17,590 nt of DNA, from contig JBFFSQ010000044.1 of NCBI GenBank assembly GCA_041572275.1, forward strand, positions 1 through 17,590. The letters are read 5' to 3'. The translations under genes and the position numbers were made by a program. Source of the DNA: JBFFSQ01 sp041572275. GTDB taxonomy: Bacteria > Pseudomonadota > Gammaproteobacteria > SZUA-229. Every line of letters starts with the position of its first letter. The stretch's first letter is position 1. Under the pieces are notes generated by a model. That model was not told the origin of the DNA. It saw nothing but the letters and a program-made list of their open reading frames with translations, and did not search any database. Below, piece by piece: positions 1-7,328 of the stretch.

Positions 1-160
1 AAGGTACGTGAGATGGGATTAAAACTGGTACTCATATTTTTTTCCTAGGGGATAATTAGGTTGGATAAGTATATAGCGTCAAATTATGATTTCAATTCAT
101 TTGGCTTATGTGTGAAAATGATTGTTTCAGATATAAGAATATACTTAAAGAAAGTCACGT
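1..160. other. Non-coding lead-in upstream of tgt
   Basis: This stretch carries no convincing gene. One plus-strand frame is open from the window edge to a TAG at 46-48 (15 codons ending L-I-F-F-S), so it could be the tail of a gene lying outside the window, but 15 codons do not allow identification. The rest is AT-rich and should hold the tgt promoter; I could not pick a -35/-10 pair with good spacing. Confidence 0.4.
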
Positions 161-1270
161 ATGTCATTGATGAAGTTTAATTTATTAAAAGGTGGTTTAG
201 GGCCGCGTCGAGGCCGTTTGCAGTTTCCTCGAGGAACAATTGAGACTCCCGCGTTTATGCCGGTGGGTACTTATGGCACGGTAAAGGCTATGACACCGGA
301 GGAACTGAAGGACATAGGGGCTGAAATAATTCTGGGTAATACGTTTCATTTGATGCTGCGACCGGGGATGGATATCATCAAGGCGCATGGTGATCTGCAT
401 GATTTCATGCATTGGGATAAACCCATACTCACAGATTCGGGTGGCTTTCAGGTGTTCAGTCTGGCGAAGTTGCGCAAGATTACCGAAGAGGGCGTGAGTT
501 TTAATTCACCGGTGGATGGCTCAAAAGTTTTACTGACACCGGAAAAGTCCATGGAAGTACAGCGTGATCTGGGTTCGGATATCGTTATGATATTCGATGA
601 GTGTACACCTTATCCGGCCACTGAACAGGAAGCCCGTGAATCGATGGAATTATCTATGCGCTGGGCTCAGCGCAGTAAGGATGCGCATGAGGGTAATCCA
701 TCTGCATTGTTCGCGATTGTGCAGGGTGGTATGTATCCGCAGCTGCGAGAAGTATCTGCACAAGGCCTGACCGAGATTGGTTTTGACGGTTACGCTATTG
801 GTGGTTTATCCGTGGGTGAGCCGGAGGATGAACGTAATACCGTGCTAGAAACAACTACACCTTTGTTGCCCGAGGACAAACCTCGCTATCTCATGGGGGT
901 AGGAACACCGGAAGATATCATCGAGTCGGTTCGCCGGGGTGTGGATATGTTTGATTGTGTTATCCCGACCCGCAATGCTCGTACCGGTTTCCTGTATACG
1001 TCGACAGGTGTGGTCAAAATCCGTAACAGCCAATATAAGGATGATATCCGGCCCGTGGATGAGAACTGTGGTTGTTATACCTGCCGCAATTACAGTCGTT
1101 CCTATTTAAGACATCTCGATAAGTGTCGAGAAATTCTCAGTTCTCGACTCAACACAATACATAATCTGTATTATTACCAGCAGCTGATGCGAGAAATACG
1201 CGAAGCGATTGAAGAAGATCGCTTTGATGACTATGTAAAAGATTTCTACGCCAAACGGGCTGTGGCATAA
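161..1270 (+). CDS. tgt: tRNA-guanine transglycosylase (queuine/preQ1 tRNA-ribosyltransferase)
   Basis: Cytoplasmic enzyme that swaps guanine at position 34 of GUN-anticodon tRNAs (Asp, Asn, His, Tyr) for the queuosine precursor preQ1. The 369-residue length is normal for bacterial Tgt. Visible signatures are D-S-G-G-F-Q at 92-97 with the general-base Asp, F-D-E-C-T at 145-149, V-Q-G-G at 187-190, and M-F-D-C-V-I-P-T-R-N at 263-272 with Asp265 in the nucleophile position. The structural zinc site is complete: Cys303, Cys305, Cys308 and His334. Met4 (base 170) begins the usual M-K-F start of the family, so translation could start there; neither start has a strong ribosome-binding site. The gene leads a same-strand run with yajC, secD and secF, the classical gammaproteobacterial order. 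Confidence 0.97.
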   Translation: MSLMKFNLLKGGLGPRRGRLQFPRGTIETPAFMPVGTYGTVKAMTPEELKDIGAEIILGNTFHLMLRPGMDIIKAHGDLHDFMHWDKPILTDSGGFQVFSLAKLRKITEEGVSFNSPVDGSKVLLTPEKSMEVQRDLGSDIVMIFDECTPYPATEQEARESMELSMRWAQRSKDAHEGNPSALFAIVQGGMYPQLREVSAQGLTEIGFDGYAIGGLSVGEPEDERNTVLETTTPLLPEDKPRYLMGVGTPEDIIESVRRGVDMFDCVIPTRNARTGFLYTSTGVVKIRNSQYKDDIRPVDENCGCYTCRNYSRSYLRHLDKCREILSSRLNTIHNLYYYQQLMREIREAIEEDRFDDYVKDFYAKRAVA

Positions 1271-1340
1271 TACAGCGCAAATTTAAGCTTAGGCTATAAC
1301 GGCCGAGTACATTAGAACAAACTAATTTGGGGGATAGTAC

Positions 1341-1679
1341 ATGAGTTTCTTTATTTCAGATGCAATGGCTGAAGCAGCGCCGGCAGCAGCACAGGGCGAT
1401 CCTATTACGGCTTTGTTATTTCCTATAGGCCTGATAGTCCTGTTTTATTTTTTCCTGATCCGTCCACAGAGCAAACGTGCCAAAGAGCATAAAGCAATGA
1501 CGGAAGCCCTGGGTAAAGGCGATGAAGTAGTCACTCAGGGTGGTATTCTGGGCAAGATTACCAAAGTGGGTGAGAATTTTGTCACAATTGAAGTGGCTCA
1601 GGATGTGACGATTCAGGTTCAGAAGCACTCGGTAGGTGCGCTGATGCCTAAAGGCACCATCAAGGAACTGAAAGACTAA
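1341..1679 (+). CDS. yajC: YajC, Sec translocon accessory subunit
   Basis: Small single-pass inner-membrane protein that joins SecD and SecF in the accessory complex of the SecYEG translocon. The 112-residue product has an Ala-rich N-terminus, one hydrophobic helix at about 22-40, and the hallmark F-L-I-R-P-Q-S-K-R segment right after it (38-46), followed by a small basic cytoplasmic domain with V-V-T-Q-G-G-I-L-G-K-I. A G-rich ribosome-binding site (GGGGGA) precedes the ATG. A gap of only 12 bases separates it from secD, so the two are almost certainly co-transcribed. Confidence 0.96.
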   Translation: MSFFISDAMAEAAPAAAQGDPITALLFPIGLIVLFYFFLIRPQSKRAKEHKAMTEALGKGDEVVTQGGILGKITKVGENFVTIEVAQDVTIQVQKHSVGALMPKGTIKELKD

Positions 1680-1691
1680 AACAGGCACACT

Positions 1692-3554
1692 ATGATTAAC
1701 CAATATCCCTTGTGGAAGTATCTGTTACTGTTAGTCGTCATTGTACTAGGCAGTGTGTTTGCATTGCCTAATCTCTATGGTGAAGACCCCTCAGTTTTAA
1801 TTTCCTTGCGCACTAGTGCCATTGATCAGTCCAGTAAGGACCGAATCGATGAGCTACTCACGCAGTCAGCAATCAGCTATAAATCCAGTGAGTTAACTCA
1901 GGGCCGCATGCTGGTTCGTTTTGGCTCTGAAGATGCGCAGCTTGAAGCGGTCGACAAAATCAAAGCCTTTGACTTGATCAAAACAAACCGCAATTACATC
2001 GTAGCATTGAATCTCGCACCCGCAACTCCAGGCTGGTTACAGGCCTTAAATGCAGCGCCGATGTATCTGGGTCTGGATTTACGAGGTGGTGTCCATTTTC
2101 TCATGGAAGTGGATATGGATTCAGCCATCCTGCGCCAGGAAGAGGTGCTGGTTTCAGATATGCGCAGTCATCTGCGTGCAGAGAAGATCCGCTATCTTGG
2201 GATTACACGTTCGGCTGAGGGCATTGAAATCAAATTTCGTGACCTTGATAATCTCGAAAATGGTCGCTCGTCACTTAAATCAGAGTTTCGTGATCTGGAC
2301 TACAGCACGGATGAGGATGGCTTGCGAGTCACTGCCAAACTGACAGAAGTAGCTATTCGGAATGAAAAACGTGCGGCCATTCAGCAGAACGTGACCACCT
2401 TGCGAAATCGTGTGAATGAGTTGGGTGTGGCAGAGCCGGTGATTCAGCAGCAAGGGGATTCACGCATTGTGGTTCAGCTACCCGGTGTACAGGATACGGC
2501 CCGCGCAAAAGAGATCCTGGGTGCAACCGCAACCCTCGAATTCCGCCTGGCTTATGGCAACTATAATGATTGGCAGGAAGCTGAGCGAAGCGGTCGCGTA
2601 CCTTTGAATGCCAAGCTCTACCATGAGCGCAATGGTGATCCTGTTTTACTGAAGCGACGGGTGATTGTCACTGGTGATCAGATTAATGATGCTGCCTCGA
2701 CCATTGATAGCCAATCGGGTTCACCTGCCGTATCGATTCGACTCGATGGTAAGGGTGCCAAGAAGATGGGTGAAACCACTCGTGAGAACATCAAAAAACC
2801 TATGGCGGTTGTGTTCATCGAGAACAAGGTTGAAACCAAAGAAGTGGATGGCAAGACTGTCAAAGTTCGCACCCGTACTGAAGAAGTGATTAACGTGGCC
2901 ACAATTCAGGGCCAGTTTAGTAAAAACTTCCAGATCACCGGTCTGGGCTCGTCTGAAGCGCGGGATCTGGCATTGCTGTTAAGAGCCGGTGCTTTAAAGG
3001 CGCCCGTTGAAATCGTTGAAGAACGCACCGTGGGTCCAAGTCTGGGTAAGGACAACATCGAGCAGGGCTTTAATTCGGTGATGATTGGTCTTGTACTGGT
3101 CATGGTGTTTATGGCCGTGTACTACCGTGCCTTTGGTTTAATGGCAGATGTGGCGCTCACGGTTAACCTGATCATGATTATGGCGGTGTTATCGTTAATG
3201 CAGGCAACATTAACTTTACCAGGTATTGCGGGTATCGTGCTGACTGTGGGTATGGCTGTTGATGCGAATGTACTTATTTTCGAACGTATTCGTGAAGAGC
3301 TGCGCATTGGTAATTCGCCTCAGGCCAGTATCCATGCAGGTTTCGCCAAGGCAGTATCGACTATTGTCGATGCCAATATCACTACACTGATAGCAGCCAT
3401 CGTGTTGTTCAGCTTTGGTACAGGACCGATTAAAGGATTTGCTGTCACGCTTTCCATCGGTATTCTCACATCCATGTTTACGGCCATCATGGGAACCAGA
3501 GCGCTGGCTAATCTGGTTTATGGTGGTCGTGACGTGAAAAAACTTTCCATATAA
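1692..3554 (+). CDS. secD: Protein translocase subunit SecD
   Basis: Inner-membrane RND-type protein that uses the proton-motive force to help pull secreted proteins into the periplasm. The 620 residues match family length. There is one N-terminal membrane helix (about 8-26), a large periplasmic P1 region with the signature G-L-D-L-R-G-G at 127-133, the R-N-R-V-N-E-L-G-V-A-E-P segment, and a C-terminal membrane bundle from about 460 to 612. The motif G-M-A-V-D-A-N-V-L-I-F-E-R-I-R at about 520-534 carries the conserved Asp (Asp524) thought to couple proton flow. Spacing is 12 bases to yajC upstream and 12 bases to secF downstream, consistent with one operon. Confidence 0.98.
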   Translation: MINQYPLWKYLLLLVVIVLGSVFALPNLYGEDPSVLISLRTSAIDQSSKDRIDELLTQSAISYKSSELTQGRMLVRFGSEDAQLEAVDKIKAFDLIKTNRNYIVALNLAPATPGWLQALNAAPMYLGLDLRGGVHFLMEVDMDSAILRQEEVLVSDMRSHLRAEKIRYLGITRSAEGIEIKFRDLDNLENGRSSLKSEFRDLDYSTDEDGLRVTAKLTEVAIRNEKRAAIQQNVTTLRNRVNELGVAEPVIQQQGDSRIVVQLPGVQDTARAKEILGATATLEFRLAYGNYNDWQEAERSGRVPLNAKLYHERNGDPVLLKRRVIVTGDQINDAASTIDSQSGSPAVSIRLDGKGAKKMGETTRENIKKPMAVVFIENKVETKEVDGKTVKVRTRTEEVINVATIQGQFSKNFQITGLGSSEARDLALLLRAGALKAPVEIVEERTVGPSLGKDNIEQGFNSVMIGLVLVMVFMAVYYRAFGLMADVALTVNLIMIMAVLSLMQATLTLPGIAGIVLTVGMAVDANVLIFERIREELRIGNSPQASIHAGFAKAVSTIVDANITTLIAAIVLFSFGTGPIKGFAVTLSIGILTSMFTAIMGTRALANLVYGGRDVKKLSI

Positions 3555-3566
3555 GCGAGACAGGAC

Positions 3567-4505
3567 ATGCAATTTTTCAAAGGTAAATCCGATATCGATT
3601 TTATGGGTAAGCGTAAGCAAGCGCTGATACTTTCAGCTGTTTTACTGGTTCTATCCGTTGTCAGTATTGTGAGCAAGGGCCTCAATTTCGGTATCGACTT
3701 CACTGGTGGTTATCTGATTGAAGTGGGTTATCCAGACGCGGTCAAGCTGGAGCCAGTTAGAGCGGCACTAGAAAAAGGTGGCTTTACAGATGCCCAGGTG
3801 CAGCATTTTGGCACGTCAAGAGATATCTTGGTGCGATTGGCGCCGCGTGAAGATGTCAACCGAGCTGATTTAACATCAAAGCTATTAACGGTTCTGCAAT
3901 CAACATCAGAGCAGACGGTTAATATGCGCCGTGTTGAGTTTGTAGGACCTCAGGTTGGTGAGGAGTTGAGAGAGCAGGGTGGTATGGCCATGCTGATTGC
4001 CTTGTTTGGTATCTTGATTTATGTCGGTTTACGATTCCAGTTGAAATCCGCCTTCGGTGCCATTGTGGCATTGGCGCACGATGTGATTATTACCATAGGT
4101 GTTTTTTCTGTGCTGCAAATGCCGTTTGATTTGACGGTACTGGCTGCAATTCTGGCGGTTATTGGTTATTCATTAAATGATACCGTAGTGGTGCTTGACC
4201 GTATTCGTGAAACGTTCAGGACTGTCCGTAAAGGTACACCGATTCAGATTTTGAATTTATCTATCAATCACACTTTATCACGTACTTTGATGACGTCTTT
4301 AACGACTTTGTTGGTTCTATTGGCTCTGTTTTTCATCGGCGGAGAAGTAATCCATGGTTTTGCATTCGCTCTGATTATTGGTGTTCTAATTGGTACTTAC
4401 TCATCTGTATATGTTGCGAGTAGCACGCTGGTGTTGATGAATGTTACTAAACAAGATTTTCTCGAGGAAGCTAAAGAGGATAAACCTGTTGATGACTTGC
4501 CCTAG
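3567..4505 (+). CDS. secF: Protein translocase subunit SecF
   Basis: Partner of SecD in the accessory Sec complex. The 312 residues give an N-terminal helix (about 17-36), the family motif F-G-I-D-F-T-G-G at 41-48, a periplasmic P4 region, and five C-terminal helices. The channel motif G-Y-S-L-N-D-T-V-V-V-L-D-R-I-R-E lies at 200-215, with Asp205 and Asp211-Arg212 at the expected polar positions. It is the last gene of the tgt-yajC-secD-secF run; a strong hairpin with a T-run follows 28 bases after the stop. Confidence 0.98.
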   Translation: MQFFKGKSDIDFMGKRKQALILSAVLLVLSVVSIVSKGLNFGIDFTGGYLIEVGYPDAVKLEPVRAALEKGGFTDAQVQHFGTSRDILVRLAPREDVNRADLTSKLLTVLQSTSEQTVNMRRVEFVGPQVGEELREQGGMAMLIALFGILIYVGLRFQLKSAFGAIVALAHDVIITIGVFSVLQMPFDLTVLAAILAVIGYSLNDTVVVLDRIRETFRTVRKGTPIQILNLSINHTLSRTLMTSLTTLLVLLALFFIGGEVIHGFAFALIIGVLIGTYSSVYVASSTLVLMNVTKQDFLEEAKEDKPVDDLP

Positions 4506-4532
4506 TCAGTAGAGCAGGTTTAAATGGTTTTC

Positions 4533-4561
4533 AAAACGGCAAGCTTAGCTTGCCGTTTTTT
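4533..4561 (+). terminator. Rho-independent terminator after secF
   Basis: A perfect 12-base-pair inverted repeat (AAAACGGCAAGC / GCTTGCCGTTTT) with a TTA loop is followed by a run of Ts. It ends the sec transcript. The minus-strand acetyltransferase gene ends at 4568, so read from the other side the same hairpin has a short T stretch and may also stop that convergent transcript. Confidence 0.93.
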
Positions 4562-4567
4562 ATGATT

Positions 4568-5062
4568 CTAAATTGTAAGCTCCATTCTGTAGTCGTCCAT
4601 TATAAACCCCTGTCCTATATCCGTGACGACTTCTTCGCTGTTTAAAAAACCCATTTTGTAATAAGCGTTGATTGCATCATTGTTATATTTATTAACGGTC
4701 AACCAGATGGTGTGGATGTGCTGAGTGTGTGCCATTTTTATCAGTTGCTTGATCGTTTCTGAGCCTACGCCCTGTCGGCGTGCATGCGGCAAGATATAAA
4801 ATTTACTCAGTTGCATGTGCGCATGAGCCTGATCAATCATAATAGCGATATAACCCACCATTTGCTGATTGTGCTCAATTAAAAAGTAGTCATAGCCCTT
4901 TGAAATCTGATCATCTATGGCCTGATGGCTTTGAAATTTTTCCAGCATGTAATCAACCTGCCTCTGGCCAATTATGGCTGGAAAATGTTCATTCCAGATA
5001 ACTTCAGCAAGTTTAGCAATGGTGGTTATCTGTGTTTTTGAATGGGCAGCGTGTAACTTCAT
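4568..5062 (-). CDS. GNAT-family N-acetyltransferase
   Basis: A 164-residue single-domain GCN5-related acetyltransferase, expected to be cytoplasmic and to use acetyl-CoA; the substrate cannot be told from sequence. The acetyl-CoA loop (motif A) is R-R-Q-G-V-G at 95-100, after the strand L-S-K-F-Y-I-L. The closing segment L-T-V-N-K-Y-N-N-D-A-I-N-A-Y-Y-K-M-G-F (about 121-139) is the typical motif B with the catalytic-type Tyr. The ATG lacks a clear ribosome-binding site. It follows the SCO1-like gene by 40 bases on the same strand, so it may be translated from that transcript. No link to oxidase assembly is evident from the protein itself. Confidence 0.9.
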   Translation of the reverse strand: MKLHAAHSKTQITTIAKLAEVIWNEHFPAIIGQRQVDYMLEKFQSHQAIDDQISKGYDYFLIEHNQQMVGYIAIMIDQAHAHMQLSKFYILPHARRQGVGSETIKQLIKMAHTQHIHTIWLTVNKYNNDAINAYYKMGFLNSEEVVTDIGQGFIMDDYRMELTI

Positions 5063-5102
5063 TGCAAGATCTATTTCAATATACTCGAAGAGTAGAGCGC
5101 TG

Positions 5103-5762
5103 TTATCGATTCTGTTCGTAAAATGCCCTGCTTTTCAGAATGCTGTTGATGATCTGCATGGGAGTATGCGGTGCGGTGAGATAGGCCTGTAGATGACCGT
5201 CAGGATTGATTAGCATGAATGCTGCGCTGTGTTCCATCAGGTAGTCATCATTGTTTATGTCACCACTCATTCCCGGTACTTTTCGATAATAAACATTCAG
5301 GCTTGCGGCCAGTTTGTCTAGAATGTCTGTGTTTTCTGACGTTGCGGCAATAAAATCCTGATTAAAATAAGTGACATACTGCTTAAGGATGTCCTGTGTG
5401 TCACGCTCGGGATCAATGGATATGAAAACAACATTCGGTGTTTCAAGTTGCTGTTCATTCATTAAAGCATACACGGTTTTCAGTGTGGTTAAAGCAGCTG
5501 GGCATACATCTGGACATTGTGTGTAGCCAATAAACAGTAATGACCAATGGTCTTTAAATATTGTATTAGTCAACGGTTTACCACGATGATCAGTGAGTTC
5601 AAACTGTTCAATTGTTTTGGGTGGAGTGAGAATAATTCCCTGTATTTGATCGGTCAGGCCGGTATCTAATGGGCTTTTGTTTGTGCTTGAGCCAAACCAG
5701 ACACCGGCTAGAAGGGCGCAAAGCGCGGCAATAATGATCATTAGATTAGTCTGGCTGTTCAT
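5103..5762 (-). CDS. sco1: SCO1/SenC/PrrC-type copper chaperone
   Basis: Membrane-anchored periplasmic thioredoxin-fold protein that helps deliver copper to, or reduce, the CuA site of cytochrome c oxidase subunit II. The 219-residue product has an N-terminal anchor (about 7-24) and then the SCO domain. The copper-binding set is intact: C-P-D-V-C with Cys83 and Cys87, and His178 in the E-H-S-A-A-F segment. The I-S-I-D-P-E-R-D-T motif near 114-122 is also typical. It is transcribed divergently from coxB across a shared control region. AAGGGG lies 12 bases before the ATG, a rather wide spacing. Confidence 0.95.
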   Translation of the reverse strand: MNSQTNLMIIIAALCALLAGVWFGSSTNKSPLDTGLTDQIQGIILTPPKTIEQFELTDHRGKPLTNTIFKDHWSLLFIGYTQCPDVCPAALTTLKTVYALMNEQQLETPNVVFISIDPERDTQDILKQYVTYFNQDFIAATSENTDILDKLAASLNVYYRKVPGMSGDINNDDYLMEHSAAFMLINPDGHLQAYLTAPHTPMQIINSILKSRAFYEQNR

Positions 5763-5794
5763 ACTTAAGCATTACCCCTTGAGTTATTAAAATG

Positions 5795-5800
5795 ATTATA
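5795..5800 (-). promoter_or_regulatory. Candidate -10 box for the minus-strand SCO1-like gene
   Basis: Read on the minus strand this is a perfect TATAAT, about 32 bases upstream of the ATG at 5762. No good -35 hexamer is found at 16-18 bases, so the promoter may need an activator, or the match may be chance in AT-rich DNA. Confidence 0.4.
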
Positions 5801-5998
5801 CGGCCTTAGATGCTGATTAACATTCTGAATTTACAGGATATTTTAATAAATCATCGATTATCTCGTGGAAATCATATAAATACGTCGTAAATTACTAAAA
5901 TATAAAAAATCACGCTATTTTTTTAATAATTCTTTACAGCCATCCACAGTTTAGACTAGGATTGGCACCAGTGAACGCATATTTTGCACTGCAAATAA

Positions 5999-6012
5999 AT
6001 GATCCAGATCAA
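5999..6012. promoter_or_regulatory. FNR/ANR-like palindrome upstream of coxB
   Basis: ATGATCCAGATCAA matches the FNR/ANR consensus TTGAT-N4-ATCAA at 9 of 10 positions. It lies about 175 bases before the coxB start. It is flanked by two other dyads, TTTGC-ACT-GCAAA at 5983-5995 and TTTGAA-N6-TTCAAA at 6014-6031. Oxygen- or NO-responsive control of a terminal oxidase would be sensible, but the transcription start is unknown, so activation and repression cannot be told apart. Confidence 0.45.
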
Positions 6013-6185
6013 ATTTGAAGTGTCTTTCAAAGGGAATGGAAGAGGTATACCTGGAAGCTTTGCAGTCGATAGGCTTTATAAACTGTGCTTTCACTTACGT
6101 ATTCTCTCAGTGGTATCGGAGATACGTGCTCTTTAAGAAGGGCTATGGTTATTACCTTTATAAATGGATATGGGGATGGATTTAG

Positions 6186-7310
6186 ATGATGTCTAAACCG
6201 ATAGCTGTATGTGCCAAACTTTCACTTTTACTAACCTCATTTTTTACAACCCCAGTCTTTGCGGCATACGAATATAATTTGCCGACACCTGTTGCACCCT
6301 TAACCACCCAGATGTATGAACTCCATATGCTGACGGCAAAGATTGCGACGGTGATCATGATTGTTGTGATTGCGATTGTTGTTTTCGCCATTATTAAATT
6401 TCGTAAATCAAAGGGCTATGAAGCCGATCAGGAATTTCATAATACAGCCTTTGGAATCTGGTCCTGGATACTCGTGCCCATTATTGTGTTGGGCATTGAT
6501 TTGACAATTGCAGGTTCTGCCAGTGACGCTCTGAGTCAGGTTGAAGATTACTCTGAAGCCGATATGACCGTGAAGGTTACCGGTTCACAATGGAAATGGA
6601 CTTATGACTATATGGATGACGATATTCGAATCGTCAGTAATATGCTTACAAAAGAAGAGGCCGGTGAGCATTATTTAAGGGCCGTCGATAATCCTCTTGT
6701 ATTACCGGTTAACAGGCGAATACGCTTCCTGCATACATCAACGGATGTACTTCATGCATGGTGGGTCCCTCAAATTGTTTACAAAAAAGATTCTATACCT
6801 GGTTATATCAACGAAACCTGGACAGTGATTGAAAAGGAAGGGACTTACCGGGGGCAATGTGCGGAGAATTGTGGAACGGGTCATGCCTTCATGCCAATCG
6901 TTGTGGAGGCGCTCAGCCAGGAAAAATATGATGAATGGTTAACAACTAAAAAACTAGCCATGGCGAGTGCTGCGGCTGAAGCATCCGCGGATAAGGTTTG
7001 GACTAGGCAGACGCTTGTTTCCAGAGGTGAAAAAATCTACAACACTAATTGTGCTACTTGTCACCAGGTTAATGGTTTAGGCATTACGGGTGTGTTCCCA
7101 GCGCTTGTAGGAAGTCGAATCGCTACAGGTGCAATATCTGATCACATCAATATTGTAATGAATGGCAAATCAGGTACTGCAATGGCACCGTGGGCAGGAC
7201 AATTAAATGACCTTGAAATTGCTGCTGTGATTACTTATGAGCGTAATGCATGGAGTAATAATACAGGTGATGTTGTTCAACCGGCTGATATTAAATCAGC
7301 GCGCAAGTAA
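6186..7310 (+). CDS. coxB: Cytochrome c oxidase subunit II with fused cytochrome c domain (caa3-like)
   Basis: Electron-entry subunit of an A-type cytochrome c oxidase. A signal peptide ends near 27, followed by two membrane helices (about 50-70 and 90-110). The periplasmic cupredoxin domain has G-S-Q-W-K-W and the complete CuA ligand set: His190, Cys225, Cys229, His233 and Met236, with C-A-E-N-C-G-T-G-H-A-F-M at 225-236. A C-terminal class I cytochrome c domain carries C-A-T-C-H at 289-293 and a likely axial Met333, so one heme c is covalently attached, as in caa3 enzymes. Two ATGs are in tandem; a start at 6189 is equally possible. The Glu usually found in the H-N-T-x-x-E-x-x-W stretch before helix 2 is absent (Gly90 there), which matters for the K channel. 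Confidence 0.97.
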   Translation: MMSKPIAVCAKLSLLLTSFFTTPVFAAYEYNLPTPVAPLTTQMYELHMLTAKIATVIMIVVIAIVVFAIIKFRKSKGYEADQEFHNTAFGIWSWILVPIIVLGIDLTIAGSASDALSQVEDYSEADMTVKVTGSQWKWTYDYMDDDIRIVSNMLTKEEAGEHYLRAVDNPLVLPVNRRIRFLHTSTDVLHAWWVPQIVYKKDSIPGYINETWTVIEKEGTYRGQCAENCGTGHAFMPIVVEALSQEKYDEWLTTKKLAMASAAAEASADKVWTRQTLVSRGEKIYNTNCATCHQVNGLGITGVFPALVGSRIATGAISDHINIVMNGKSGTAMAPWAGQLNDLEIAAVITYERNAWSNNTGDVVQPADIKSARK

Positions 7311-7328
7311 TAACTGGAGAGTCTATTA

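Larger units (their letters stand above)
5763..6185. other. Divergent control region between the SCO1-like gene and coxB
   Basis: This 423-base gene-free stretch separates two divergent genes. Its SCO1-proximal half is AT-rich, with A/T tracts around 5878-5935. Its middle holds three short dyads close together at 5983-6031, including an FNR/ANR-like box. The coxB-proximal 150 bases are probably 5' leader and contain an imperfect inverted repeat, ACGTATTCTC at 6097-6106 against GAGATACGT at 6119-6127. No small gene with a good start was found. Confidence 0.6.

Noticed and set aside
1..48. Open 15 codons at the left edge as the tail of queA
   Set aside because: The position upstream of tgt would fit, but the residues (ending L-K-L-V-L-I-F-F-S) do not resemble a QueA C-terminus and are too few to judge.
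3216..3620. 134-codon minus-strand open frame opposite the secD/secF junction
   Set aside because: It lies wholly opposite clearly conserved SecD and SecF sequence, and its translation looks like a shadow of their codon use.
4568..5762. GNAT gene as an oxidase-related modification enzyme because it follows the SCO1-like gene
   Set aside because: Only proximity supports it; the protein shows a generic GNAT domain with no special feature.
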